DNA of 64,000 nt from Variovorax sp. (GCA_025352265.1 JANXTS010000019.1:62001-126000), one strand, 5' to 3'. Shown: positions 37,203 through 46,683, counted from the stretch's first letter. Program-made: numbers and translations. Notes: a model not told the origin generated them from the letters alone.

Positions 37203-38300
37203 ATGTCAAGCCGCAAAATTCGCCCCGCCATCGCGGTCATTGGGGCAGGGGTAGCCGGAACGTCTTGCGCCGCAGCGCTTCTGCGTGCCGGACACGACGT
37301 CACATTGTTCGAGAAATCCAACAACGTCGGCGGTCGATTGGCCACTCGGCGTGTACGGTGGACTGACGCTTCAGGCATCGAGAGGTCGACCGAACTCGAC
37401 CATGGGGCGCAACAGTTCAGCGCGCAGAGCCCACGGTTTCGAGCTGTCGTGGCTCGCGCTGAAAAGGCCGGCCAAGCCGAAGTTTGGCGACAACGTGTGT
37501 ATGCCGCCTTTCCCGAGCCGAGGATGCGCCTTCGCGTCATGCCGGTCCCGGACATGCCTTCGTTCTGTCGTAACCTGCTTGGAGACGTGCCAATGCGCAT
37601 GGGCCAACAAGTGCAGCGTCTCCAGCGTGAGGTTGACGGCTGGCGCCTCGTATTGGCGGACGGCGAGGTGGGCGGAGTGTTCGATCATGTGATGCTGGCA
37701 ATGCCGCCGGCTCAGGCTGCGCTGCTTTTGGCAGGGCACAAGGATGACTGGGCCGATGCACTGGCCGCCGTCCCCATGACGCCGTGCTGGACTCTGATGG
37801 CGGTCACTGACGACGTCGACTGGCCTTGGGACACCGCCGAGCCGGAGAGCGGTCCCCTTGCGGTGGTGACGCGCAACGACCGCAAGCCGGGCCGTGACGG
37901 GGCTGCCGGCTGTGCCAGTTGGGTCGCCCACGCCACTGCCGCCTGGAGCAATGAGCACCTCGAAAACGATCCCAAGGTCGTGGCGCAAATGCTGCGTGCT
38001 GCACTCAGCTCGCTGCTGCCCCCGGATCCGCGGCGCGAGTGGCAGCATGTCGGCGTGCATCGCTGGCGGTATGCCTTGCAGGCACACGCCTCATCGGGGC
38101 GCGCTGAATGCTGGTGGGACCCGTTGATCGGTCTGGGCGTTTGCGGAGACTCTTTCGGGGCTGGGACGGTCGAGGCGGCCTGGCGTTCTGGCGACGAGCT
38201 GGCAGACGCAGTTGCTGCTAGCCTGGACACAGAACTGATGGTCACCGAGGAGATCTCGCTCACGATCGCACGCGGTCAAGTCGCGCAAGAAATTCATTGA
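37203..38300 (+). CDS. FAD-dependent amine-oxidase/renalase-like oxidoreductase
   Basis: 365 residues with an N-terminal dinucleotide-binding motif IAVIGAGVAGTSCAAALLRAGHDVTLFEKSNNVGGRLATRR and a C-terminal FAD-binding tail VCGDSFGAGTVEAAWRSGDELADAV. A DHGAQQFSAQSPRF segment matches the renalase-like family. Substrate unknown. The AAAGGAA ribosome-binding site is close to ATG 37203. Cotranscribed with the DUF393 gene, so the two probably take part in the same redox process. Confidence 0.88.
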   Translation: MSSRKIRPAIAVIGAGVAGTSCAAALLRAGHDVTLFEKSNNVGGRLATRRVRWTDASGIERSTELDHGAQQFSAQSPRFRAVVARAEKAGQAEVWRQRVYAAFPEPRMRLRVMPVPDMPSFCRNLLGDVPMRMGQQVQRLQREVDGWRLVLADGEVGGVFDHVMLAMPPAQAALLLAGHKDDWADALAAVPMTPCWTLMAVTDDVDWPWDTAEPESGPLAVVTRNDRKPGRDGAAGCASWVAHATAAWSNEHLENDPKVVAQMLRAALSSLLPPDPRREWQHVGVHRWRYALQAHASSGRAECWWDPLIGLGVCGDSFGAGTVEAAWRSGDELADAVAASLDTELMVTEEISLTIARGQVAQEIH

Positions 38301-38325
38301 GAGCCGGCGCCGGCGCCGGCGCGGT

Positions 38326-39576
38326 CTATTTGTAGCTGCGGTTGTCCTCGATCACCTTGCCATCATTTGGCAGGCTGTTCGACGCCACGAATTCGACGGT
38401 ACCGCGTAGCTTCGTGACCTCACGGATCGCTTCGGCAACGCGCGCTTCGATCCCTTCCGGCGCGCTCTCACACTCGAGTTTGAGAGTCATGCGGTCGTCG
38501 CCCAACTCGCCTTCGACCACCAGTCGGGCGCGCTGTACCTCCGGAAAGCGGCGCGCGATGGCGGCGACTTGCGAAGGGTGCACGAACATGCCGCGCACCT
38601 TGGTGGTTTGGTCGGCGCGACCTAGCCAGCCCCTGATGCGCTTGTTGGTGCGGCCGGTCGGGCAGTCGCCGGCCAGTACGGCAGACAGGTCACCAGTGCC
38701 GAAACGCACCAGCGGGTAGTCGGGGTTGAAGGTGGTCACCACGATCTCGCCGACCTCGCCATCGGGCACCGGGTCGCCAGTGCCCGGTCGCACGATCTCG
38801 ACCAGCACGCCTTCGTCAAGCACCAGTCCTTCACGCGCGCTCGTTTCGTAGGCGACCAGGCCTAGATCGGCGGTCGCGTAGCACTGCGTGCCGTGCACAC
38901 CGTGGGCGTCGATCCAATCGCGCAGGCTGGGCGGAAACGCCTCGCCTGATACCAACGCCTTCTTCAGCTTGGGCAACGGTGTCTTCAGCTCCGCGGCCTT
39001 CTCCAGAATGATCTTCAGAAAGCTCGGCGTTCCGACGTAGCCCTCGGCCTGCAGATCGACCATCGCGTCGATCTGCTGCTCGGTCTGGCCGATGCCGCCG
39101 GCGAACACGGTGCAGCCCATCGCGTGCGCTCCGCTTTCCATGATCGAGCCTGCCGGGGTCATGTGATAACTAAAGCAGTTGTGCACAAGTTCGCCTGTGC
39201 GAAAGCCCGCCGCATGCAACGCACGCGCCGTGCGCCAGTAGTCGCGCGCTTCCCCTTCGGGTTCGTAGATGGTGCCGGGGCTTGCGAACACGCGTGGCAT
39301 GCGCGAACCGCGCGCGATGGCCGCGAAGCCGCCGAACGGGTCGCTCGCGCGTCGCTCTTTCTGCAGCGCGAGCAGCTCCGATTTACGTGTGACCGGCAAC
39401 CGGGAGAGCGCTTCGCGCGTGGTGATGTCCGCCGGCTTCACGCCATCGAGAATCTTCGCGAAGGCCGGTGCCGCGGTCTGCGCCTGCATGATCTGCTTCG
39501 GCAACGCGGCGAGCAGGTCACGCTCGCGCTCGACCGGGTCGCGCACTTCGAGTGCGTCGTAAAAATCTGTCGTCAT
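38326..39576 (-). CDS. Phenylacetate-CoA-ligase-like (PaaK family) adenylating enzyme
   Basis: 416-residue AMP-forming ligase of the PaaK branch: LSRLPVTRKSELLALQKERRASDPFGGFAA, VHNCFSYHMTPAGSIMESGAHAMGCTVFAGG, GTPSFLKIILEKA and the C-terminal GWLGRADQTTKVRGMFVHPSQVAAIARRFPEVQRARLVVE. Substrate is not phenylacetate for certain. It is the last gene of the branched-chain-type ABC transporter operon, overlapping livF by four bases, so it probably activates the transported acid. Start at 39576 (MTTDFYDALEVRDPVERE). Confidence 0.88.
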   Translation of the reverse strand: MTTDFYDALEVRDPVERERDLLAALPKQIMQAQTAAPAFAKILDGVKPADITTREALSRLPVTRKSELLALQKERRASDPFGGFAAIARGSRMPRVFASPGTIYEPEGEARDYWRTARALHAAGFRTGELVHNCFSYHMTPAGSIMESGAHAMGCTVFAGGIGQTEQQIDAMVDLQAEGYVGTPSFLKIILEKAAELKTPLPKLKKALVSGEAFPPSLRDWIDAHGVHGTQCYATADLGLVAYETSAREGLVLDEGVLVEIVRPGTGDPVPDGEVGEIVVTTFNPDYPLVRFGTGDLSAVLAGDCPTGRTNKRIRGWLGRADQTTKVRGMFVHPSQVAAIARRFPEVQRARLVVEGELGDDRMTLKLECESAPEGIEARVAEAIREVTKLRGTVEFVASNSLPNDGKVIEDNRSYK

Positions 39577-40397
39577 GCCAACCACCGCTTTCTGCGCTTG
39601 TAGCTCTTCACGTCTCGAAAGCTCTTGCGGTCTGCGCCGCCGACGCCGAGGTAGAACTCCTTGACGTCTTCGTTCTCGCGCAGGCTCTTCGCCTCGCCGT
39701 CCATCACGATGCGACCGTTCTCCAGGATGTAGCCGTAGTCGGCGTAGCGCAGTGCCATGTTGGTGTTCTGCTCGGCGAGCAAGAACGTCACGCGCTCTTT
39801 TTCATTCAGGTCTTTGACGATGCCGAACACCTCGTCGACGATCTGCGGCGCGAGACCCATCGAGGGTTCGTCGAGCAGCACCATGTTGGGTGCGGCCATC
39901 AGCGCACGGCCGATGGCGCACATCTGTTGTTCGCCGCCGGAGGTGTACGCCGCCTGCGACGTGCGGCGCGTTTTCAGGCGCGGAAAGTAGGCGTAGACCT
40001 TCTCCAGCGTCTCGGCGATGGCGGCCTTGCCGTCGGTGCGTGTGTAGGCGCCAGTCATCAGGTTTTCTTCGATGGTCAGGTGCGCGAAGCAGTGCCGGCC
40101 CTCCATGACCTGCACCAGTCCGCGCTTGACCAGTGCTGAAGGCGTCAGCGCTTCGATGCGCTCGCCGCGCAGTTCGATGGTGCCCTTGGTCACCGCACCG
40201 CGCTCTGCAATCAGTAGGTTGCTCACCGCCCGCAATGTGGTCGTCTTGCCGGCACCGTTGCCGCCGAGCAGTGCCACGATGCCGCCCTCCGGCACCTTTA
40301 GCGACACCCCCTTCAGCACGAGGATCACGTGGTTGTAGATCACCTCGATGCCGTTGACTTCGAGCATCGGTGCCGCTGCGGACGGAGACAATTGCAT
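39573..40397 (-). CDS. livF: Branched-chain amino acid-type ABC transporter ATPase LivF
   Basis: 274-residue ATPase with Walker A ALLGGNGAGKTTTLRAVSNLL, signature YTSGGEQQMCAIGRALM (variant of LSGGQ) and Walker B MVLLDEPSMGLAP. The C-terminal extension KSFRDVKSYKRRKRWLA is longer and more basic than E. coli LivF. It follows the binding-protein gene by 19 bases and overlaps the ligase gene. Transport substrate is likely an organic or aromatic acid rather than leucine, judging from the two flanking CoA ligases. Confidence 0.93.
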   Translation of the reverse strand: MQLSPSAAAPMLEVNGIEVIYNHVILVLKGVSLKVPEGGIVALLGGNGAGKTTTLRAVSNLLIAERGAVTKGTIELRGERIEALTPSALVKRGLVQVMEGRHCFAHLTIEENLMTGAYTRTDGKAAIAETLEKVYAYFPRLKTRRTSQAAYTSGGEQQMCAIGRALMAAPNMVLLDEPSMGLAPQIVDEVFGIVKDLNEKERVTFLLAEQNTNMALRYADYGYILENGRIVMDGEAKSLRENEDVKEFYLGVGGADRKSFRDVKSYKRRKRWLA

Positions 40398-40416
40398 TGC
40401 GTGCTGCCTCGGTGGC

Positions 40417-41736
40417 TTAGCTGCAGGTCCGTGCCTTGACGTTCTTGTCCTTGGCGTACTTCTCGGCAAATTCCTTCACCAACGGGTCGATCAGCTTCTT
40501 GTCTGATTGGTACCAGTCGGACTTGTTCTCCCACTTGTTGCCGTCCCATGTCACGATACGCGCCCAGTCGGTGCCCATGTGATTGCTGCAAGACGTCTTG
40601 ACCGGCCGCATGATTTCACCGAAGCCCAAGGCCTTCAGCTTGTCGGCGGTGAGGTCGAGGTTTTCATAACCCCAGCGCACCTGTTCCGAGGTCAAGGCCT
40701 TGCCCTTGCCGTACTTTTCTTGCGCGGCGCGTATCGCCTCGACCTGGAGCATCGAGATCATCATGCCGCGCGTGTGCGCCAGCGCGCCAACGCCTTCGGC
40801 CGGACCGGTGCCCTGACCCTTGTCGTAGACGAACTTCTTGAGGTCGTCCTGCACCTTGTCTTTGGCGGCGCTGTTGTGGATGGTGATCGCGTTGTAGCCC
40901 TTGGCGCCAGCGCCGATGTCCTTCACGTCGTGATCGGAGCCGGCCCACCAGATCGCGTACATCTTCTCGCGCGGAAAGCCGCTGGCTTGTGCTTCTCGGA
41001 TGCCGGCAGGCGTCATCACGCCGGCCGACCAAAACAGCACGTAGTCGGGCTTCTGCTGGCGGATCTGCAGCCACACGGATTTTTGCTCGACGCCGGGCGG
41101 CGTGACTGGGAACAGCGAGAGCTCGAAACCATCGGCCGCAGCGCGCTTTTGCAGCAACGGGATCGGCTCCTTGCCATACGGCGAGTCGTGATAGACCAGC
41201 GCGATCTTCTTGCCCTTGAGGTTGCCATTTTCTTTCTTGGCGATGTCCTGGACCATCACGTCGGCCGCGGTCCAGTAGGTGCCGAGCAACGGGAAGTTCC
41301 ACTCGAACACGGTGCCGTCGACCGACTGCGACAAGCCGTAGCCGGGCGTCTCGATCGCTACCTTGTCGGCGTAGGCCTTGTCGGTCACCGCGAAGGTGAT
41401 GCCGGTCGATTGCGGATCGAAGCCCGACGCACCGGTACCCTTGCCCTTCAAGCGCTCGTAGCACTCAACGCCCTTGGCAGCGTCGTATGCCGTTTCGCAT
41501 TCTTCGTACGTCAGCTTGACGCCGTTGACGCCACCATCACGCGCGTTCACGAGCTTCAAATAATCCTGCTTGCCGTCGGCCCATGGAATGCCCAACGGTG
41601 CGAACTGGCCGGTGCGATACACAAGCAGCGGCACGAACTGTTCAGCGGTCTGCGCCTGAGCGATCGAGGTCACTGCGGCCATCGAAAGTCCCGCGACCGC
41701 GAAGGCCGCGGTGCGAGCGAAGTTCATCAATCTCAT
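40417..41736 (-). CDS. Periplasmic binding protein of the branched-chain-type ABC transporter
   Basis: 439-residue Leu/Ile/Val-binding-like protein with signal peptide (MRLMNFARTAAFAVAGLSMAAVTSIAQAQ). Recognisable parts: GVNGVKLTYEECETAYDAAKGVECYERLK, KKIALVYHDSPYGKEPIPLLQKRAAADGFELSLFPV and RGMMISMLQVEAIRAAQEKYGKGKALTSEQVRWGYENLDL. It is larger than the E. coli LivJ/K (about 370) and has extra cysteines near the C-terminus, features of receptors for non-amino-acid ligands. AAGGAGAC precedes the ATG. An 79-base gap separates it from livM. Confidence 0.92.
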   Translation of the reverse strand: MRLMNFARTAAFAVAGLSMAAVTSIAQAQTAEQFVPLLVYRTGQFAPLGIPWADGKQDYLKLVNARDGGVNGVKLTYEECETAYDAAKGVECYERLKGKGTGASGFDPQSTGITFAVTDKAYADKVAIETPGYGLSQSVDGTVFEWNFPLLGTYWTAADVMVQDIAKKENGNLKGKKIALVYHDSPYGKEPIPLLQKRAAADGFELSLFPVTPPGVEQKSVWLQIRQQKPDYVLFWSAGVMTPAGIREAQASGFPREKMYAIWWAGSDHDVKDIGAGAKGYNAITIHNSAAKDKVQDDLKKFVYDKGQGTGPAEGVGALAHTRGMMISMLQVEAIRAAQEKYGKGKALTSEQVRWGYENLDLTADKLKALGFGEIMRPVKTSCSNHMGTDWARIVTWDGNKWENKSDWYQSDKKLIDPLVKEFAEKYAKDKNVKARTCS

Positions 41737-41815
41737 GGCTTGTCTCCTTGTATTGAGCACATCGAAGTGCAGGGTTGAAACGACTTTGAAAGCGATTTGA
41801 CGGAAGCCGACGCGG

Positions 41816-42880
41816 TCAATGCGGGAAGGGCCAGAGCCGCAGCTTCTGCCGCGCCGTGGACCACAACCGCGCCAGTCCGTGCGGCTCGACGATCAAGAAG
41901 AAAACGATCAGCGCGCCGAAAATCATGTGTTCCAGATGCGACGCGGTGGCGGTCGATATCGAGAGCCCGAGCCAGTGCGGTACGTAGTTCAACAGCAGCG
42001 GCAGCATCACAATGAAGGCGGCGCCAAAGAAGGCGCCGGCGATCGATCCGAGCCCGCCGATGATGATCATGAAGAGCAGCTGGAACGACTTGTCGATGCC
42101 GAAGGCGGCCGGCTCCCAGGCCCCCAGATGCACGAAGCCCCACAGCGCGCCCGCCACGCCGACGATGAAGCTGCTGACCGCGAAGGCAGTGAGCTTGGCG
42201 TACACGGGACGGATGCCGATGACGGCCGCCGCCACGTCCATGTCGCGCATCGCCATCCATTCACGGCCGATGGCGCCACGCACCAGGTTCTTGGCCAGCA
42301 ACGCGAACACCACGACGAAACCGAGGCACAGCAAATACTTCTGCACCGGTGTGTTGAATTCGAAGCCCAGCAGCTGCAGGGTGCGCACGCTGACCGAGCC
42401 GGAAGACGAGTCGTTGGTGACCCACTTCACACGGTTGGTGAACCAGTCGATAAAGAACTGTGCCGCCAGTGTCGCGACCGCCAGATACAGACCCCGGATG
42501 CGCAGGCTGGGTATGCCGAAGAGCACGCCCAGCACGGTGGCCGCCAGTCCGCCGCCGAGGATCGCAATCAGCAGCGGCACGCCTTCGATACGGGCCTGCA
42601 GGTTGTAGGCCGCGTACGCGCCGATCGCCATGAAGGCGCCGGTGCCGAGCGAGATTTGTCCGCAATAGCCGACCAGGATGTTGAGTCCGATGGCCGCCAG
42701 CGCGAGGATCAGGAAAGGGATCAGCACCGCGCGAAAGCTGTAGTCGCTCACTGTGAGCGGCACCACGACGAACGCGATGGCGGCCAGTGCCAGCATCGCC
42801 CAGCGGTCCTGTGCGATCGGGAACAGCGCCAGATCCGCCCGGTAGCTGCTCTTGAATTGACCGTTTTCTCTGTAGAACAT
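41816..42880 (-). CDS. livM: Branched-chain-type ABC transporter permease LivM
   Basis: 354-residue inner-membrane permease with about ten hydrophobic segments. Motifs: AIGLNILVGYCGQISLGTGAFMAIGAYAAYNL and IIIGGLGSIAGAFFGAAFIVMLPLLL (EAA-like loop). Starts at MFYRENGQFKSSYRADLALF, two bases after livH ends. A long upstream frame was rejected because it overlaps livH. Confidence 0.93.
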   Translation of the reverse strand: MFYRENGQFKSSYRADLALFPIAQDRWAMLALAAIAFVVVPLTVSDYSFRAVLIPFLILALAAIGLNILVGYCGQISLGTGAFMAIGAYAAYNLQARIEGVPLLIAILGGGLAATVLGVLFGIPSLRIRGLYLAVATLAAQFFIDWFTNRVKWVTNDSSSGSVSVRTLQLLGFEFNTPVQKYLLCLGFVVVFALLAKNLVRGAIGREWMAMRDMDVAAAVIGIRPVYAKLTAFAVSSFIVGVAGALWGFVHLGAWEPAAFGIDKSFQLLFMIIIGGLGSIAGAFFGAAFIVMLPLLLNYVPHWLGLSISTATASHLEHMIFGALIVFFLIVEPHGLARLWSTARQKLRLWPFPH

Positions 42881-42882
42881 GC

Positions 42883-43812
42883 TCAGACCCGATCGATGAT
42901 CTTGTCGCCGAACAGACCTTGCGGCCGGATCAGCAACACGGCGAGCGCCAGCACGTAGGCGAACCAGTTCTCGATGCCGCCGCCCACGTAAGGGCCCAGA
43001 TAAATCTCCGACAACTTCTCGCCGACACCGATGATCAGCCCTCCCAAAATGGCGCCCGGCACAGAGGTCAGCCCGCCGAGGATCACCACCGGAAACGCCT
43101 TCAGCGCAACCAGTGAGATCGAGTACTGCACGCCGAGCTTGCTGCCCCAGATCACGCCGGCTACCAGCGCGACGATGCCACCGACCGACCACACGATGAC
43201 CCAGATGCGACCGAGCGGAATACCGATCGACTGTGCGGCTTGATGGTCGTCAGCCACCGCGCGCAGGGCCCGGCCGGTGCGTGTCTTTTGAAAGAACAGC
43301 GTGAGCAGAATGACCAGCGTGGCAGCGGCGACCGCCGAGTACATGTCTTCCTTGTTCAGCAGCAGGCCGCCTTCGAAAATGTTTTCCAGCACGAGCAGTG
43401 GATCTTTCGGCATGCCGACATCGATCTTGTAGGCCGCACTGCCGAAGATGAGTTGCCCGGCGCCGTCGAGCACGTTGCCGATGCCGAGCGTCGCCATCAA
43501 CAGCGTAATGCCCTCCTGGTTGACCAGCCGCCGCAAAGCGAACCGTTCGACCAGCCAGGCCACGCCGACCATGCAGAGGGCCGCCGCGATGAACGCCAGG
43601 ATGTTGGCCAGCATCAGGCTGCTGAAGCCGAACCACAGCGGAAACCATTCGGAGAACCGTGCCATCGCCAGCGCCGCGAACAACACCATCGCACCCTGAG
43701 CGAAGTTGAAGACACCCGACGCCTTGAAGATGAGCACGAAGCCCAGCGCGACCAGCGCGTAGAGCATGCCGACCATCAGGCCGCCGAACAGGGTTTCGAG
43801 GAAGAATCCCAT
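42883..43812 (-). CDS. livH: Branched-chain-type ABC transporter permease LivH
   Basis: 309-residue permease, multi-pass. FLETLFGGLMVGMLYALVALGFVLIFKASGVFNFAQGAMVLFAALA at the N-terminus and VILGGLTSVPGAILGGLIIGVGEKLSEIYLG near the C-terminus are diagnostic. ATG 43812 lies one base after the livG stop; ATG 43827 is a possible in-frame alternative overlapping livG. Confidence 0.93.
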   Translation of the reverse strand: MGFFLETLFGGLMVGMLYALVALGFVLIFKASGVFNFAQGAMVLFAALAMARFSEWFPLWFGFSSLMLANILAFIAAALCMVGVAWLVERFALRRLVNQEGITLLMATLGIGNVLDGAGQLIFGSAAYKIDVGMPKDPLLVLENIFEGGLLLNKEDMYSAVAAATLVILLTLFFQKTRTGRALRAVADDHQAAQSIGIPLGRIWVIVWSVGGIVALVAGVIWGSKLGVQYSISLVALKAFPVVILGGLTSVPGAILGGLIIGVGEKLSEIYLGPYVGGGIENWFAYVLALAVLLIRPQGLFGDKIIDRV

Positions 43813-43813
43813 G

Positions 43814-44614
43814 TCAGTGTTCCACACCCAGATACGCCCGGATCACGTCTTCGTTGTTACGTACTTCGTCGGGCGTACCGTCACCGATCTTCTTGCCGTA
43901 GTCGAGCACCACCAGCCGGTCGCTGATGTCCATCACCACGCCCATGTCGTGCTCGATCAGCACGATGGTCGTGCCGAACTCGTCGTTGACGTCGAGGATG
44001 AAGCGACTCATGTCCTGCTTCTCTTCGACGTTCATGCCGGCCATCGGCTCGTCGAGCAGCAGCACCTGCGGCTCCATCGCCAACGCGCGGCCGAGGTCGA
44101 CGCGCTTTTGCAAGCCGTAGGGCAGTTGCCCTACCGGTGTTTTGCGAAACGGCTGGATCTCCAGAAAGTCGATGATGCGTTCCACGAACTCGCGCTGCTC
44201 CAGCTCTTCGCGCTCGGCCGAGCTCCAGCCGAACGGATTGCGAAACGCCTGTGCCAGCAGGCTGCTCTTCATCTTCAGGTTGCGACCCGTCATGATGTTG
44301 TCGAGCGCGCTCATGCCTTTGAACAAGGCCAGGTTCTGGAAGGTGCGCGCCACGCCCATCTCAGCCACCTGGCGCGAGTTCATGTGCTTGAAGGTCTGGC
44401 CGCGAAAGGTGATGGAGCCTTGCTGCGGCTGGTACACACCGTTGATGCAGTTGAGCATCGAGCTCTTGCCCGCACCGTTCGGTCCGATGATGGCCCGCAC
44501 TTCGTGCTCGCGCACATCGAAGCTGATGTCCGTCAGCGCCTTCACCCCGCCGAAGCTGAGCGAGATGTTCTGTACGTCGAGGATGACCTCGCCGATTTTT
44601 CTATTGGCGCTCAC
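43814..44614 (-). CDS. livG: Branched-chain-type ABC transporter ATPase LivG
   Basis: 266-residue ATPase: Walker A AIIGPNGAGKSSMLNCING, LivG-type FQNLALFKGMSALDNIMTGRN, signature LPYGLQKRVDLGRALAM and Walker B VLLLDEPMAGMN with HDMGVVMDISDRLVVLDYG. Overlaps the upstream acyl-CoA synthetase gene by four bases. Complete transporter: LivG/F, LivH/M and one binding protein. Confidence 0.94.
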   Translation of the reverse strand: MSANRKIGEVILDVQNISLSFGGVKALTDISFDVREHEVRAIIGPNGAGKSSMLNCINGVYQPQQGSITFRGQTFKHMNSRQVAEMGVARTFQNLALFKGMSALDNIMTGRNLKMKSSLLAQAFRNPFGWSSAEREELEQREFVERIIDFLEIQPFRKTPVGQLPYGLQKRVDLGRALAMEPQVLLLDEPMAGMNVEEKQDMSRFILDVNDEFGTTIVLIEHDMGVVMDISDRLVVLDYGKKIGDGTPDEVRNNEDVIRAYLGVEH

Positions 44615-46629
44615 TTCAAAGCCTTCACTTCGGCAAACCGCTTCGCATCGACGATGCGCAGCGTCGCACTGACCGCGCCGGTACGGCCGTCTTCGAACTT
44701 CACTTGCGTCTCGATGAACTGCTCGGTCTTGCCCGTGTAGAGCGCCTCGATCAGCACCGCGTACTTCTCGGCGATGAAGCCGCGCCGCACCTTGCGCGTG
44801 CGGGTCATCTCGTCGTCGTCGGGGTCGAGTTCCTTGTGCAGCACCAGAAAGCGTGCGATCTGCGTGTCGGCCATGCCGGGCTCCGACGCGAGGTCAGCGT
44901 TCACCTTGGCCGTGCATTCGGCGATGAGCGTCAGCACCTCGGGCTTGCCGGCCAGGTCGACGTAGCCGGCATACGCCAGGCCGCGCCGTTCGGCCCAGTT
45001 GCCGACCGCTTCGTAGTCGATGTTGATGAACGCGCAGACCGCCTCGCGCGCATCGCCAAAGCAGACCGCTTCCTTGATCTGCGGAAAGAACTTGAGCTTG
45101 TTCTCGATGTAGTTGGGCGCGAACATCGCGCCGCTGCCGTTTTGGCTTTTCATGCGACCGACATCTTTCGCGCGATCGATGATGCGCAGGTGGCCTTCGC
45201 TGTCGAGCACGCCGGCATCGCCGGTATGGAAGTAGCCGTCGGCATCGAGCACCTCGGCTGTCGCGTCGGGCCGCTTGTAGTAGCCCTGCAGCACTGACAC
45301 CCCGCGCACCAGCACCTCGCCGTTGTCGGCGATGCGCAGCTCCATGCCCGGCGCCGCAGTGCCGACGGTCTGCAGCTTGACCTTGCCGTCTTGCTGCATG
45401 CAGACGTAGGCGCAGGTTTCGGTTTGCCCATAAAACTGCTTGAGATTGATGCCGATCGAGCGATAAAAGCGAAACAGGTCGGGCCCGATCGCAGCGCCCG
45501 CGGTGTACGCCACGCGGATCCGGCTCATGCCCAGCACGTTGCGCAGCGGCCCATAGACCATCAGGTTGCCGACCGCATACATCGCACGGTCCATCGCATT
45601 GACCGGCGCGCCGTTGAGGATGTCGGCGCCCACCCGCTGTGCCAGCGCCATGAACTTCGCATACAGCCAGCGCTTGGGCGCGGCCGCGTCTTCCATGCGG
45701 ATCGACACGGCGGTGAGCAGCCCTTCGAAGGTGCGCGGCGGGCCGAAGTAGTAGCTCGGCCCGATCTCGCGCATGTCGTTCATCACCGTGGCGGCCGACT
45801 CCGGGCAGTTGAGCGTGAAGCCGCCGACCAGCCATTGCGCTACCGAGAAAAGATGGTCGCCGACCCAGGCCATCGGCAGGTAACTCATGATGTTGTCACC
45901 CGGTCCGAGCTTGTCGCTCACCACGCCGCCCTGGCCCGCAGCGATGAAGCTCGCATGCGTCTGGCACACGCCCTTGGGCCGGCCGGTGGTGCCGGATGTG
46001 TAGAGGATGACGCCGACATCGTCGGCTTCACCGCTTGCCACGTCCGCATCGAAGAAACCCGGATGCGTCGTGTCGAACGCCCTACCCAGTTCGCGCAGTT
46101 GCTCGTAGCCGATCAGGCCTGGCTGGTCGTAGTGACGTAGCCCCTTCGGGTCGTCGTAAATGATGTGGCGGATCTGCGGCAGGGCGGGTTGCCCCGCCAG
46201 CTTGGTCTGCTGGATCTCGCGGCACTCCAGCAGCTTGTCGACCTGCTCCTGGTCTTCGACGATGACGAACTCGATCGCCGCGTCTTCGAGCATGAATACC
46301 ATCTCGTCCGCGACCGCGTCCTGGTAGAGCGGCACCGGCACGCCGCGCAGGCTCTGCGCCGCGACGACGGCCATGTACAGGTGCGGCCGATTGGCGCCGA
46401 CGATGGCAAGGTTGTCGAAAGGCTTGAAGCCGAGGCTTGCCAGTCCGCAGGCGATCTCGCGCACTTCTTTGGCGGTGTCCGACCAGCTCCAGGTCTGCCA
46501 GATGCCGAGGTCTTTCTCGCGCACCGCCGGCGCGTCGGGACGTGCTTGCGCATGCGCTTGCAGCAGGCGAGGGAAGGTCGGTGGCTTGGACGCCGGAGCG
46601 AGCAGCGCTGCAGTGGAGAGGGTCGGCAC
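44611..46629 (-). CDS. Long-chain acyl-CoA synthetase-like AMP-forming ligase
   Basis: 672 residues from GTG 46629; the longer open frame upstream overlaps the divergent Crp gene and was rejected. Core motifs VGVILYTSGTTGRPKGVCQTH, YGQTETCAYVCMQ, GYFHTGDAGVLDSEGHLRIIDRAKDVGRMKSQNGSGAMFAPNYIENKL. The FAA1/FadD15-like length and the insert around residues 560-600 fit long-chain or very-long-chain acyl ligases. It is first gene of the livGHM-binding-protein-livF-ligase operon and divergent from a Crp/Fnr regulator, suggesting activation of imported acids. Confidence 0.88.
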   Translation of the reverse strand: MPTLSTAALLAPASKPPTFPRLLQAHAQARPDAPAVREKDLGIWQTWSWSDTAKEVREIACGLASLGFKPFDNLAIVGANRPHLYMAVVAAQSLRGVPVPLYQDAVADEMVFMLEDAAIEFVIVEDQEQVDKLLECREIQQTKLAGQPALPQIRHIIYDDPKGLRHYDQPGLIGYEQLRELGRAFDTTHPGFFDADVASGEADDVGVILYTSGTTGRPKGVCQTHASFIAAGQGGVVSDKLGPGDNIMSYLPMAWVGDHLFSVAQWLVGGFTLNCPESAATVMNDMREIGPSYYFGPPRTFEGLLTAVSIRMEDAAAPKRWLYAKFMALAQRVGADILNGAPVNAMDRAMYAVGNLMVYGPLRNVLGMSRIRVAYTAGAAIGPDLFRFYRSIGINLKQFYGQTETCAYVCMQQDGKVKLQTVGTAAPGMELRIADNGEVLVRGVSVLQGYYKRPDATAEVLDADGYFHTGDAGVLDSEGHLRIIDRAKDVGRMKSQNGSGAMFAPNYIENKLKFFPQIKEAVCFGDAREAVCAFINIDYEAVGNWAERRGLAYAGYVDLAGKPEVLTLIAECTAKVNADLASEPGMADTQIARFLVLHKELDPDDDEMTRTRKVRRGFIAEKYAVLIEALYTGKTEQFIETQVKFEDGRTGAVSATLRIVDAKRFAEVKALK

Positions 46630-46665
46630 AGTAGATCGAATCGTAGGCGCCGCTTTGACGCCTGC

Positions 46666-46683
46666 TTGTCGTTCCAACGACAA
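46666..46683. promoter_or_regulatory. CRP-geometry palindrome between the ligase/ABC operon and its Crp/Fnr gene
   Basis: TTGTCGTTCCAACGACAA has eight-base perfectly inverted arms. Read as TGTCG-N6-CGACA it has the same half-site length and six-base spacing as Crp sites (TGTGA-N6-TCACA). It lies 37 bases upstream of the ligase GTG and 45 upstream of the regulator ATG, so it is a strong candidate operator for the divergent Crp-family protein. Confidence 0.65.

Noticed and set aside
41819..42958. 379-codon plus-strand frame opposite livM
   Set aside because: His/Arg/Gln-rich antisense artefact of a membrane-protein gene.
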